Part shown: positions 40,622 through 49,736 of the stretch, in pieces
Position numbering within the stretch: the first letter of the stretch is position 1
How the letters are laid out: each line of letters starts with the position of its first letter
Assembly: GCF_015751965.1 (NCBI RefSeq)
Contig: NZ_JADOVH010000002.1
Coordinates: forward strand, 1 to 64,000
Source of the DNA: Frigoribacterium sp. CG_9.8
Lineage (GTDB): Bacteria; Actinomycetota; Actinomycetes; Actinomycetales; Microbacteriaceae
Direction of reading: 5' to 3'
DNA: 64,000 bases
Program-made: the position numbers and the translations under genes
The notes under the pieces: generated by a model
Told to the model about the DNA's origin: nothing
The model's database searches: none
The model's input: only the letters and a program-made list of their open reading frames with translations

Positions 40622-41691
40622 GTGAAGCAGCCACCGTCAGTGAAGCAGCCACCGCGGTTCATTTCGTCGTCCCCGACGCGATCGACGATCCGCAGAGGGT
40701 GAGCGGTGGCAACACCTATGACCGGCATGTGCGCGACGGACTTCGCAGCGCCGGCTGGGACGTGCGGATGGTTCCGATCGTGGAGGGCGGGCTACTCGCG
40801 GCGCAGGTGCTGGCAGAGCTGCCCGATGGTGCCCTGGTCTTCATCGATGGACTCATCGCCGTGCGCGAATCAGTCGCCCTCGCAGTGCAGTCGCCGAGGC
40901 TGCGGATGATCGTTCTCGCGCACATGGTCGAATCAGCCGCTCTGACGTGGGCAGATCGTGTCATTGCGACGAGTGAGTGGACTCGCTCCGAGCTCATTTC
41001 GCGCATCCTCGTGCGCCCTGAAGATATTGTCACCGCCCATCCGGGGACCGATCCGGCGACGATGACGGAGGTGTCACCGGCCGGTGGCCGACTGCTGTGC
41101 GTCGGAGTCGTCGCACCGCACAAAGGTCAAGACGTTCTCATTGCTTCGCTGACGCACCTCACGGGGGTGAGCGACTGGACCTGCACATTCGTGGGATCCG
41201 TCACGACAGCACCGGATTTTGTGGCCGACCTGAGGCGCACCGTGCGAGATGCGCAATTGGCGACGAGAGTGAATTTCGCTGGCACGCTCGAGGGCGCGGC
41301 GCTGGATGCGGCATACGGGCGCGCGGACCTCGTCGTTGTGCCGTCGCGCTCGGAGAGTTTCGGCATGGTCATCGCCGAGGCGTTGGCGCGGGGCATCCCG
41401 GTGATTGCGTCCCGCGTTGGTGGCATACCCGAGGCAGTGTCGAGCAGCGGTGCGGCAATGTTGGTTGCCGCAGACGATGCCGAAGCGCTGGAAGCCGCAT
41501 TGCGCGAATGGTGGGTGAGTGAAGCGGTTCGAACCGAACTTACCGCTGCCGCGGTGGAGGCCAGAGCCACTGTCAGATCATGGCGTTCGACCGTGTCGAG
41601 AATCGAATCGGTGCTCCATGAGGTGTCGCATAGCAGAGACGTGTCGCAAAGCGCAGACGTGTCGCACAGCAGAACGGCGGTGTGGGCATGA
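40618..41691 (+). CDS. glycosyltransferase family 4
   Basis: The protein has 357 residues from GTG 40618, overlapping the previous stop (GTGA). It has a GT-B fold: [20 protein letters not shown] at the acceptor side, [20 protein letters not shown] for the donor domain, and [20 protein letters not shown] with the E-x7-E pattern. The first codons are a tandem 18-bp duplication (SEAATV twice) and the last ~18 residues a threefold 18-bp repeat ([18 protein letters not shown]). Both lie outside the fold. It would attach a hexose to the pathway intermediate. Confidence 0.9.
   Translation: MSEAATVSEAATAVHFVVPDAIDDPQRVSGGNTYDRHVRDGLRSAGWDVRMVPIVEGGLLAAQVLAELPDGALVFIDGLIAVRESVALAVQSPRLRMIVLAHMVESAALTWADRVIATSEWTRSELISRILVRPEDIVTAHPGTDPATMTEVSPAGGRLLCVGVVAPHKGQDVLIASLTHLTGVSDWTCTFVGSVTTAPDFVADLRRTVRDAQLATRVNFAGTLEGAALDAAYGRADLVVVPSRSESFGMVIAEALARGIPVIASRVGGIPEAVSSSGAAMLVAADDAEALEAALREWWVSEAVRTELTAAAVEARATVRSWRSTVSRIESVLHEVSHSRDVSQSADVSHSRTAVWA
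40621..40656 (+). repeat. 18-bp tandem duplication at GT4 start codon
   Basis: AGTGAAGCAGCCACCGTC is followed directly by AGTGAAGCAGCCACCGCG. It begins one base after the GTG start and keeps frame. Confidence 0.9.
41623..41676 (+). repeat. 18-bp tandem triplication at GT4 3' end
   Basis: Three units begin GTGTCGCA at 41623, 41641 and 41659 and diverge at a few positions. They encode the extreme C terminus of the glycosyltransferase, in frame, just before the stop at 41691. Confidence 0.9.
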
Positions 41692-42527
41692 GTGAAATCC
41701 TCGAGACCAGTGGTGACTGGCTCGACCTGCGTGAGCCGGAAGACGCGGTGGCCCGATCGCTGGACCTCGCCCGTGCCGCCGCCGCACTGCTCACCGAAGG
41801 CCCGGTCGTAGTGCATGACCTCGGCAGCGGAACCGGTTCGATGATGCGGTGGCTCGCACCTCTTCTTCCGGGACCGCAGAGCTGGTTTCTGCACGATTGG
41901 AGCTCGCTTCTGACCGGGCAGGCCATCACACAGGCGCGTCCATCCGACCGTGACAACGCCGAAATCTCCGTCTTCGGCCGCACCGGGAATCTCGTCGACC
42001 TGAGCGCGGAAGACCTGGCCGGGGCATCTCTCGTTACCGCATCGGCACTTCTCGATGTGCTCACGTCGCCGGAGATCCACACCATCGTCGGCGCGTGCAT
42101 CGCAGCCAGGGCTCCCGCGCTGTTCTTGCTCAGTGTGACCGGTGGCGTGCACTTCGACCCGGCAGACGAGCGTGACGCGGCGTTCGAGAGCGCCTTCAAC
42201 GCGCATCAATTGCGTGACGCGAATGGACGACGCCAGCTGGGCCGGTACGGCGCACCGATTGCCAGCGGACTCTTCGCCGAGGCCGGCTGGCAGGTGTGCA
42301 AGACCACCACCCAGTGGCGGCTCGACCACCACCAGTCCGGGCTGCTGGGCGAATGGTTCTGCGGGTGGGTCGATGCTGCCGTGGAACAGGACCCCCAGTT
42401 GCGCACCGAAGCCGACCGCTACCGCCGAGATCGCTTGGCCCAGATCGAACTGGGAGAACAGGGCGAACTGGGGGGACTGAGCGTTCTCGTCGATCATGTG
42501 GATGTTCTGGCCTGGCCGAGTCCATGA
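41688..42527 (+). CDS. class I SAM-dependent methyltransferase
   Basis: The protein has 279 residues from ATG 41688, overlapping the glycosyltransferase stop (ATGA). Motif I VVVHDLGSGTGSMMRWLAPL is clear, followed by SWFLHDWSSLL (acidic-loop motif) and LVTASALLDVL (motif IV-like). The C-terminal region carries a GEQGELGGL repeat encoded by an 18-bp periodicity (42446-42472). Acceptor unknown; a tailoring role in the operon's pathway is likely. Confidence 0.87.
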   Translation: MSEILETSGDWLDLREPEDAVARSLDLARAAAALLTEGPVVVHDLGSGTGSMMRWLAPLLPGPQSWFLHDWSSLLTGQAITQARPSDRDNAEISVFGRTGNLVDLSAEDLAGASLVTASALLDVLTSPEIHTIVGACIAARAPALFLLSVTGGVHFDPADERDAAFESAFNAHQLRDANGRRQLGRYGAPIASGLFAEAGWQVCKTTTQWRLDHHQSGLLGEWFCGWVDAAVEQDPQLRTEADRYRRDRLAQIELGEQGELGGLSVLVDHVDVLAWPSP

Positions 42528-43522
42528 CGCCCGCAGAACCCTCACGCCTGCGCGCGGCACTGCGATCGCGCTGGCTTCGCGTGACCATTCGATTGGTCGT
42601 CGGCCTTGCAGCGCTGCTCACAGTGATTGCGTATGTGGGAACCGGGCCGCTGCTCACGGGCATCCTCAGCATCGATGCAGGCACAATCGCTGCGGCCCTT
42701 GCGCTTTCCGCAGTCGCCACAGCTGCCGCAGCATGGCGCTGGTGCGTCATCGCCACTCGGCTCGGGCTCGACCTCTCCTGGGCAACCGCGTTTGGCCGGT
42801 ACTACCAGTCCCAATTTCTGAACACGGTCATCCCGGGTGGGATCGTGGGGGATGTGCACCGCGCGGTCGGGCACGGCCAGAGCGCCGGGAACATCACGCA
42901 GAGTGCTCGCGCGGTCGTGATCGAGCGCACCGCCGGCCAACTTGTGCAGATATCCCTCTCGCTGATAATTTTCCTCTTTGTCGGTGCACAGTTCGTCGGG
43001 TTACTCCTCGCGGGTGTCGCGGTCGTGCTCGGCATCATCGTGGTCACACTTGCGGTAGCAGTACTGCCCTACCCGCGCGGGAGAGCCGCCGTGATGCGGG
43101 AAGTGCGAGAGCTGCATGCGGGTCTCGGATCGACACGCGCACTGGCCCAGGTCTCTGTCGCGTCGGTCATCGTGATCTCCTGCCATGTGGCGACCTTTGC
43201 CATTGCGACGGCGGCCATTGGAGTGACCGTGTCTGGCAGCCAACTGCTCGTGCTCGCACTGCTGGTTCTGCTCGGAGCATCGATTCCATTCAGCATCGGC
43301 GGATGGGGCCCCCGCGAGGGGATTGCCGGCTGGTCTTTCGCCGTGGCCGGGCTCGGCGCTTCGGCCGGGGTCGCGGCATCCGCACTGTTTGGAGTTTTGA
43401 CCATCATCGCCGTCGCACCCGGTGCAGTCATGACGCTGGTCTCGGTGATCCGGAGGCGCGCCTCTGACCGCTTGGAGGCGAGGCCGGTGCTCGTCACACC
43501 AGACCTGGAGACGTCACCGTGA
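42524..43522 (+). CDS. polytopic LPG synthase-like membrane protein (AglD2/MprF TM domain)
   Basis: The protein has 332 residues from ATG 42524 (ATGA overlap). It has about eight TM helices with the lysylphosphatidylglycerol-synthase TM pattern: WRWCVIATRLGLDLSWATAF, FGRYYQSQFLNTVIPGGIVG and the IPFSIGGWGPREG loop are the family hallmarks. No C-terminal aminoacyltransferase domain is present, so it is a flippase-like or scaffold module rather than a full MprF. It may export or anchor the operon's product. Confidence 0.88.
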   Translation: MTPAEPSRLRAALRSRWLRVTIRLVVGLAALLTVIAYVGTGPLLTGILSIDAGTIAAALALSAVATAAAAWRWCVIATRLGLDLSWATAFGRYYQSQFLNTVIPGGIVGDVHRAVGHGQSAGNITQSARAVVIERTAGQLVQISLSLIIFLFVGAQFVGLLLAGVAVVLGIIVVTLAVAVLPYPRGRAAVMREVRELHAGLGSTRALAQVSVASVIVISCHVATFAIATAAIGVTVSGSQLLVLALLVLLGASIPFSIGGWGPREGIAGWSFAVAGLGASAGVAASALFGVLTIIAVAPGAVMTLVSVIRRRASDRLEARPVLVTPDLETSP

Positions 43523-44265
43523 GCGAGCTGCCTTACGTCACTCTGAGTAGTGCAACTTCTCTCGACGGATATCTCGATACGGCGGATCCCCCGCGCCTTA
43601 CGCTGTCCAATAAAGAGGACAGCGACCGGGTCGACGGTGTGCGCGCGCACAGTGATGCGATTCTGGTTGGCGCACGCACCGTGCGGCGGGATAACCCGCG
43701 CTTACTGGTGCGGAGCCCCGCGCACCGGACGCGGCGAGAGGCCGCGGGGCTGCCACACTCGCCGTGGAAAGTGACGGTGACCACCACAGGCGATCTTGAT
43801 CCGCGCGCGGCATTTTTCACGACCGGCGAGATACCGAAACTCGTGTATTGCCCAACCTCGGCAGCGGCACGCATCCGTCAGAACCTCGGTGACTCAGCGC
43901 TGGTTGTCGGCCTCGGCGCCGAAGTCGAGATGCGCGAGCTCGTCGCTGACCTGGCGGATCGTGGCATTCGCGAGCTGATGGTCGAGGGAGGGGCGACCGT
44001 GCACACCCAGTTCTTGGCTGCGAATCTTGCCGATGAACTTCATTTGGTTGTGGCGCCACTGTTCGTTGGCGACTCCCGGGCCCCGCGTTTCGTCGGTGAT
44101 GCCGCGTTCCCGTGGGCTGGCGACCGTCGTGCCACTCTCGCCGACGTGCGGCAGATCGGGGATGTTGTGCTGATGCGGTACGCGCTTTCGACCCGATTCG
44201 CGGCCCATGATGCCGCACACACGCCGTGGCACAGTGGGCCGCCGGTGGGAATTGGAATACCGTGA
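43519..44265 (+). CDS. RibD C-terminal/dihydrofolate reductase-like protein
   Basis: The protein has 248 residues from GTG 43519 (GTGA overlap). It has the RibD-C fold: YVTLSSATSLDGYLDTADP at the N terminus, VDGVRAHSDAILVGARTVRRDNPRLLVR for NADPH/substrate contacts, and RGIRELMVEGGATVHTQFL for the cofactor loop. In riboflavin and pterin pathways this domain reduces a ribosylamino-pyrimidine or pterin. There is no deaminase half. Together with the PTPS-like gene it points to a GTP-derived small molecule. Confidence 0.9.
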   Translation: MSELPYVTLSSATSLDGYLDTADPPRLTLSNKEDSDRVDGVRAHSDAILVGARTVRRDNPRLLVRSPAHRTRREAAGLPHSPWKVTVTTTGDLDPRAAFFTTGEIPKLVYCPTSAAARIRQNLGDSALVVGLGAEVEMRELVADLADRGIRELMVEGGATVHTQFLAANLADELHLVVAPLFVGDSRAPRFVGDAAFPWAGDRRATLADVRQIGDVVLMRYALSTRFAAHDAAHTPWHSGPPVGIGIP

Positions 44266-45923
44266 CCGCATTTTTTACCCGGGGCCCGCGCACCGACCGT
44301 CTGCGAGCGGTGCGAGCATCGATGCGAACTCCGGTGCGTGTCGCGAGCTCCGCTGTGATCGTTTTGCTCGGCGTAAACGCTCCAGGTGTCATCAGTTCCG
44401 GATCCGCGCTCGCGCTGCTGCGGGTGCCACTGGAAGCGATTCTCGCGCTGGTGATTCTCGCAGTGTTGCCCTGGACTCCCGTCCGTCGGATCGTTGCAAG
44501 CCTCGCTGCTCTGGTCTTCATCGCCACCATCCTCGGTGCCGCACTCGATCGTGGGTTCGTTTTGGCCGTGGGTCAACCGTTCAACGTGGTCACCGGTTGG
44601 CCGGATTTGGCCAGTGCGTATGGCGTAATGAGCGACTCGACCGGAGCCGCGGTTGCGCCCGTGATCGTTGGGCTCCTCGGGATCGCCGCTGCTGTCGTCG
44701 CTCTCGTCCTCACTCGAGCGCTGCTCCAGCTTGCTGCGGTCATCCGTCAGCGAGCGCGCATAACCCGCATCGGGGCAAGCGCCGTCGCGGCGGCCTGGAT
44801 CGTGCTGGCGCTGGTCGGCGTCCAGATCGTGCCAGGGCAACCGGTCGCTGCGGCAGATACCGTGCGCATGACCGTGACGAAGGCCGATCAGGTGACGACC
44901 GCGGTGGCAGAGCAGGCGGCATTTGAGCGCGCGGCTGCAACGGATGCTTTCGCGGACGTGCCAGCATCCGATCTTCTTGGCGGGCTGAAGGGCAAAGACG
45001 TGATCGTCGCGTTCGTCGAAAGCTACGGCCAGGTCGCCGTGCAAAACACGGCGTTCTCGAAGGGTGTCAACGACGTGCTCGTGAAGGGAACCGCGGATCT
45101 GGCCGCGCACGGCTACTCACAACGCAGTGCCTTTCTCACCTCATCCACGTTCGGGGGAATCAGCTGGCTCGCGCATTCCACCCTCCAAACCGGTCTCTGG
45201 ATCGACTCGCAACACAAGTACGACCAGGTGACCTCGGGGAACAGACTCACCCTGAGCTCGGCGTTCAAGAAAGCGGGCTGGCGCACGGTGAGCGTCGTCC
45301 CCTCGAACGATCGACCTTGGCCAGTCGGCAAATCTTTTTATCACTATGACGCCGAGATCAACTCAACGAACATGGGATACCGGGGCCCGAGATTCAGCTA
45401 CGCGCGGGTTCCGGACCAATTCACGTTGGCCCACGTGCAGAAAACCGAACTTGCTCAACCACACCGACCGCTGATGGCGGAGATCGACTTCGTGTCATCG
45501 CACACACCGTGGACCCCCCTGCCCAATGAGGTGCCCTGGGACTCGATTGGGGACGGCGCGATCTATGACCCGCAGCCCGCGCAGGGGCTGGCACCGAGCG
45601 AGGTGTGGCAGAGCGCACAGCGCGTGCAGCAGCTCTACGGCCGATCCATTGAGTATTCGATGAGCACCCTGTTTTCTTTCCTCACGACGTACGACAACCC
45701 CAATCTGGTTCTGGTTGTGCTCGGCGACCACCAGCCAGCTGCGGTGGTCAGCGGGGCGGACGCCAACCACGTCGTGCCCATCAGCGTCATCTCCAAAGAT
45801 CCTGCGGTCATCGATCGGATTTCGTCGTGGGCGTGGGATCCCGGGATGCTTCCCTCGCCGAACGCGCCGCTGTGGCGGATGGATGAATTCCGCGATCGTT
45901 TTCTCACGGCTTTCCAGCGGTAG
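44262..45923 (+). CDS. membrane sulfatase/LTA synthase-like phosphotransferase
   Basis: The protein has 553 residues from GTG 44262 (GTGA overlap). About five N-terminal TM helices (to ~residue 190) anchor a large extracytoplasmic domain of alkaline-phosphatase/sulfatase type: KDVIVAFVESYGQVAV holds the metal/nucleophile region, FLTSSTFGGISWLAHSTLQT follows, and LVVLGDHQPAAVV is the C-terminal metal site. LtaS and related enzymes move phospho-alcohols or phosphate groups at the outer membrane face. Last gene of the operon; it would act on the exported product or on wall polymers. Confidence 0.85.
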   Translation: MTAFFTRGPRTDRLRAVRASMRTPVRVASSAVIVLLGVNAPGVISSGSALALLRVPLEAILALVILAVLPWTPVRRIVASLAALVFIATILGAALDRGFVLAVGQPFNVVTGWPDLASAYGVMSDSTGAAVAPVIVGLLGIAAAVVALVLTRALLQLAAVIRQRARITRIGASAVAAAWIVLALVGVQIVPGQPVAAADTVRMTVTKADQVTTAVAEQAAFERAAATDAFADVPASDLLGGLKGKDVIVAFVESYGQVAVQNTAFSKGVNDVLVKGTADLAAHGYSQRSAFLTSSTFGGISWLAHSTLQTGLWIDSQHKYDQVTSGNRLTLSSAFKKAGWRTVSVVPSNDRPWPVGKSFYHYDAEINSTNMGYRGPRFSYARVPDQFTLAHVQKTELAQPHRPLMAEIDFVSSHTPWTPLPNEVPWDSIGDGAIYDPQPAQGLAPSEVWQSAQRVQQLYGRSIEYSMSTLFSFLTTYDNPNLVLVVLGDHQPAAVVSGADANHVVPISVISKDPAVIDRISSWAWDPGMLPSPNAPLWRMDEFRDRFLTAFQR

Positions 45924-46008
45924 CAGGCCCCCAAACATTCACCTGTCCCTCAGCCCCCGGACACCCGATTGCGGATCGGTAAAAAGCCGAGGGTGAGAAA
46001 GTCTTCGC

Positions 46009-47142
46009 ATGAGGATCGCGATAGTCGCTGAGACCTACCTTCCCCTCGTCAATGGAGTCACGCATTCGCTGCAGCGCGTACTCGAGCATCTCGTCCGTCG
46101 GGGCGACGAAGTGCTGGTTATCGCCCCGTCGGCAGTCGGGGCAAACGACCTCGACACCGGTGACGGCGTGCGGGTCGTGCGCCTGCCATCCGTCTCTGTC
46201 GCCGGATATTCCGATATCCGGCTCGCCGTCGGTGGAGTCTCGCGAGTGCGTCGCCTCCTCGCTGACTTCGCACCGGATGTCGTTCACCTCGCGTCTCCGT
46301 TCGAGCTCGGGCGCCGAGCAATGCGGGCCGCCGATCAACTGGACATACCGACCGTGGCGGTCTATCAAACGGATGTGCCCGGGTACCTCGGAAAGTACGG
46401 TCTTGCGTTTCTCGAAGCGTGGGCCTGGCAGCGGGTCATCGCAATCCACCAGTGCGCAACCCGCACTCTCGCACCATCTCTTTCTGCCGCGCGGCAGCTG
46501 GAACTCCACGGCATCCCGAGAGTCGAACTGTGGGGCCGCGGAGTCGATACGACGCGCTTTCACCCGGGCAAGCGAAGCGCCGCATTCCGTGCTGAGGTGG
46601 CGCCGAACGGAGAACTGCTGATCGGCTATGTCGGCCGCCTCGCCGTCGAGAAGCAGGTGGAAGATCTCGCCGCGCTCGCCGGAATCGGCGATACCCGGCT
46701 GGTGATCGTCGGTGACGGACCCGAGCGCGAGACGCTCGAAGCCCTGCTGCCGGAGGCATACTTCACCGGACTCCTGGGTGGCGAAGAGCTCGCGATCGCG
46801 CTCGCCACCGTCGATCTCTTGGTGCACCCCGGTGAATTGGAGACTTTTTGCCAAACGATCCAGGAGGCGATGGCATCCGGAGTGCCGGTGGTCGCGACTG
46901 CGCGGGGCGGACCGGTTGATCTCGTCGACTCCTCGCGCACCGGATGGTTGCACACCCCTGGCGATCTCGGGCAACTTCGGCGACACGTCATGGATCTGAT
47001 CGGGGATGACGCGAAACGGGCGGCATTCGGTGAGGCCGCCTTCGAGAGCGTGCAGGGGCGCACCTGGCCCGTAGTCTGCGAGTTGCTCATCCACCACTTC
47101 GAGTGCGCGATCACCCAGCACGCGCTGCTTCTGCGGCGGTGA
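46009..47142 (+). CDS. mgtA: GDP-mannose-dependent glycosyltransferase, MgtA/PimB-like
   Basis: The protein has 377 residues from ATG 46009. The GT-B N half begins RIAIVAETYLPLVNGVTHSL; the donor half has IGYVGRLAVEKQVEDLAALA, VIVGDGPERETLEALL and HPGELETFCQTIQEAMASGV (E-x7-E). Actinobacterial homologues mannosylate diacylglycerol or glucuronosyl-diacylglycerol in glycolipid and lipomannan synthesis at the inner membrane face. It stands alone with an 85-base upstream gap, so it is probably transcribed separately from the operon before it. Confidence 0.88.
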   Translation: MRIAIVAETYLPLVNGVTHSLQRVLEHLVRRGDEVLVIAPSAVGANDLDTGDGVRVVRLPSVSVAGYSDIRLAVGGVSRVRRLLADFAPDVVHLASPFELGRRAMRAADQLDIPTVAVYQTDVPGYLGKYGLAFLEAWAWQRVIAIHQCATRTLAPSLSAARQLELHGIPRVELWGRGVDTTRFHPGKRSAAFRAEVAPNGELLIGYVGRLAVEKQVEDLAALAGIGDTRLVIVGDGPERETLEALLPEAYFTGLLGGEELAIALATVDLLVHPGELETFCQTIQEAMASGVPVVATARGGPVDLVDSSRTGWLHTPGDLGQLRRHVMDLIGDDAKRAAFGEAAFESVQGRTWPVVCELLIHHFECAITQHALLLRR

Positions 47143-47234
47143 CGAGGACCGCCGCAACACCGGGCGCGAGCTGGGGTATTGTGGCCACCGGATGACACCT
47201 CGTCGGCTCGTGCTGGAGTGGAAGGAGAGCGCCG

Positions 47235-47846
47235 GTGACTGAGTTCGCGGATCTGATCTTTACGATCGCGCGGTCACCGTGGGCACTTGTCGCACTCGTG
47301 GGATTGCTTGTCGTCGACGGATTCTTCCCCCTTGTTCCGGGAGAAACGATGGTGGTCACTCTCGCGGCCCTCGGCGCGTCCGGCCACGGGCCTGAGCCCG
47401 TCATTGTGCTGCTGGTGGCGATCGCCGCGACGATGGTCGGAGACGGAATCGCCTTTCTGATCGGTCGTTCGGTTCATCCGACGCGGTGGGTCTGGATGCG
47501 CGGAACGAGGGCGCAGCGCGGTCTGGAATGGGCATCCGCCCGCATCGAGCACAATCCCGGTGTCATCCTCGTCGGCGCGAAGTTTCTGCCTTTCGTTCGC
47601 GTGGCGGTGACGATGACAGCGGGGGCGAGTGCCCTCCCCGTGAAGAGGTACCTCGTCTACTCATTCTTCGCCGCGACCCTGTACACCGGATACCACGTTG
47701 CCGTCGCGATACTGGCGGGAGGGCTGTTCGCCGCCAATCCGTTTCTCGCCCTGGCGGCGTCCATCGCGTTCGGGGTGCTGTCCGGGGCAGTGATCGGTGG
47801 TGTCCACCGGCTGGTGACCCTGCGGAGGGCGCGAACGTCCAGATGA
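47235..47846 (+). CDS. DedA-family membrane protein
   Basis: The protein has 203 residues from GTG 47235, with GGAGAG ribosome-site sequence upstream. Family motifs are LVPGETMVVTLAALGASG, MVGDGIAFLIGRSV and LVGAKFLPFVRVAVTMTAGA (the conserved F/R…R-T-like helix). Four to five TM segments. DedA proteins work in lipid-carrier recycling and envelope homeostasis. A hydrophilic His/Arg tail ends the protein. Confidence 0.92.
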   Translation: MTEFADLIFTIARSPWALVALVGLLVVDGFFPLVPGETMVVTLAALGASGHGPEPVIVLLVAIAATMVGDGIAFLIGRSVHPTRWVWMRGTRAQRGLEWASARIEHNPGVILVGAKFLPFVRVAVTMTAGASALPVKRYLVYSFFAATLYTGYHVAVAILAGGLFAANPFLALAASIAFGVLSGAVIGGVHRLVTLRRARTSR

Positions 47847-47959
47847 ACGCAAACGGGCAAGTGACGCGTGTCCTAGGCTGGTAAACGGTCTCGAGAGCGA
47901 GCGTCGCGACCCAGGCCAGCCCTGTCTGGAGCGGCCTGCGACCGCCCAGGGATACCCAC

Positions 47960-49732
47960 ATGTACAGAACCATCTACGCGTCCGCCCTCCAGCGATCTGA
48001 TGCCGGAAGCGACGTCACGCTCGCCGGCTGGGTGGCCCGGATCCGCAATCACGGTGGGGTGGTGTTCATCGATCTGCGCGACTCATCCGGCATCGCCCAG
48101 GTTACTTTTCGCGACGCCCAGGTGGCCACAGCCGATAGTCTGCGGGTCGAGTCGTGCGTGAAGATCACCGGCGTCGTGCGCGAGCGTCCCGAGGGCAACG
48201 TGAACGAGGCAATCGCCTCGGGTGAGGTAGAGATCGAAGCCACCGTGCTCACCGTGCTCGCGGCAAGTGATGTGCTGCCGTTCCAACTTGACGATGAACC
48301 GGGCGAGGAGACTCGCCTGGCCTACCGCTATCTCGACCTGCGTCGGGAGTCGGCCGCGTATCCGCTCAAGCTGCGCTCCAAGGTGTCTGCCGCGGTGCGC
48401 AACGTGCTCGTCGACCGCGATTTCGTGGAGGTGGAGACTCCCACCCTGACCCACTCCACCCCGGAGGGGGCTCGCGACTTTCTCGTGCCGGCCCGCCTCA
48501 AGCCCGGCGCGTTCTATGCCCTTCCGCAAAGCCCGCAGCTATTCAAGCAACTGCTGATGGTCGGTGGCTTCGAGCGCTACTTCCAGATCGCCCGCTGCTA
48601 CCGTGACGAGGATTTTCGTGCCGACCGCCAGCCCGAATTCACCCAGCTCGATGTGGAGATGAGCTTCGTCGAACAGGATGATGTCATCGCGCTCGCCGAG
48701 GAGCTGCTCTCGGCGATGTGGAGCACGATCGGGGTCACGCTGACCACTCCCATCGCTCGGATGACCTACGCCGAGGCGATGCGGCGCTACGGATCCGATA
48801 AGCCAGACCTTCGATTCGCACTGGAGCTTGTCGAGTGCACCGACTACTTTGCCGGCACCGACTTCGGCGTATTCTGTGCGCCATATGTGGGCGCAGTGGT
48901 CATGCCCGGCGGTGCGGACCAGCCCCGACGCACCCTCGACGCCTGGCAGGAGTGGGCGAAGCAGCGCGGCGCGAAGGGTCTCGCCTACGTGCTTGTCGGC
49001 GAAGATGGCGAGTTGCGTGGCCCGGTGGGCAAAAACCTCTCGGATGCGGAGCGGGACGGCCTCGCCGCCCACACCGGGGCGAAACCGGGCGACTGCATCT
49101 TCTTCGCGGCGGGAGCGGTCAAGTCATCCCGCGGACTGCTCGGTGCTCTTCGTGGTGAGATCGCTGCACGCCTCGACCTGATCGATACGACAGCCTGGGC
49201 CTTCACCTGGATCGTCGATGCCCCACTGTTCGAGCCGGCCGGTGAGGCCGTTGCCAGTGGTGATGTCGCGGTCGGCGCTGGTGCGTGGACGGCGGTACAC
49301 CATGCTTTCACCTCACCGAAGGACGAGTTTCTCGACAGCTTCGACACCCATCCGGAATCCGCGCTGTCCTGGGCCTACGACATCGTCTGCAACGGCAACG
49401 AGATCGGCGGCGGCAGCATCCGCATCAACACTCGTGAGCTGCAGGAACGTGTCTTCGCGGTCATGGGGATCTCGCCGGAAGAGGCACAGGAGAAGTTCGG
49501 ATTTCTGCTGCAGGCCTTTGCGTTCGGAGCGCCTCCGCACGGCGGTTTCGCCATGGGCTTCGACCGCGTCGTGGCGTTGCTTGCTGGCACGGAATCGATC
49601 CGCGACGTGATCGCCTTCCCCAAGTCGGGCGGCGGCAACGATCCGCTCACCGGCGCGCCAGCCGAGCTCGAGCCTTCCCAGCAGACTGAGCTGTACCGCA
49701 CGCTCGGCGTGCGCGCCGTAGCGAGGGGCTGA
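47960..49732 (+). CDS. aspS: aspartate--tRNA ligase
   Basis: The protein has 590 residues, standard for bacterial AspRS. An N-terminal OB-fold anticodon domain ([20 protein letters not shown]) precedes the class II core with motif 2 [20 protein letters not shown] and motif 3 [16 protein letters not shown], with the bacterial GAD insertion between them. It charges tRNA-Asp, perhaps also tRNA-Asn if AsnRS is absent. A 113-base leader separates it from the DedA gene. It is the best core-genome anchor in the window. Confidence 0.98.
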   Translation: MYRTIYASALQRSDAGSDVTLAGWVARIRNHGGVVFIDLRDSSGIAQVTFRDAQVATADSLRVESCVKITGVVRERPEGNVNEAIASGEVEIEATVLTVLAASDVLPFQLDDEPGEETRLAYRYLDLRRESAAYPLKLRSKVSAAVRNVLVDRDFVEVETPTLTHSTPEGARDFLVPARLKPGAFYALPQSPQLFKQLLMVGGFERYFQIARCYRDEDFRADRQPEFTQLDVEMSFVEQDDVIALAEELLSAMWSTIGVTLTTPIARMTYAEAMRRYGSDKPDLRFALELVECTDYFAGTDFGVFCAPYVGAVVMPGGADQPRRTLDAWQEWAKQRGAKGLAYVLVGEDGELRGPVGKNLSDAERDGLAAHTGAKPGDCIFFAAGAVKSSRGLLGALRGEIAARLDLIDTTAWAFTWIVDAPLFEPAGEAVASGDVAVGAGAWTAVHHAFTSPKDEFLDSFDTHPESALSWAYDIVCNGNEIGGGSIRINTRELQERVFAVMGISPEEAQEKFGFLLQAFAFGAPPHGGFAMGFDRVVALLAGTESIRDVIAFPKSGGGNDPLTGAPAELEPSQQTELYRTLGVRAVARG

Positions 49733-49736
49733 GGGC

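Noticed and set aside
41127-42560. 477-codon minus-strand frame opposite the glycosyltransferase/methyltransferase pair
   Set aside because: The plus-strand genes carry family motifs and overlapping starts and stops. The antisense product has none.
45904-47160. 418-codon minus-strand frame opposite mgtA
   Set aside because: mgtA has full GT-B motifs. The antisense frame is a compositional artefact.
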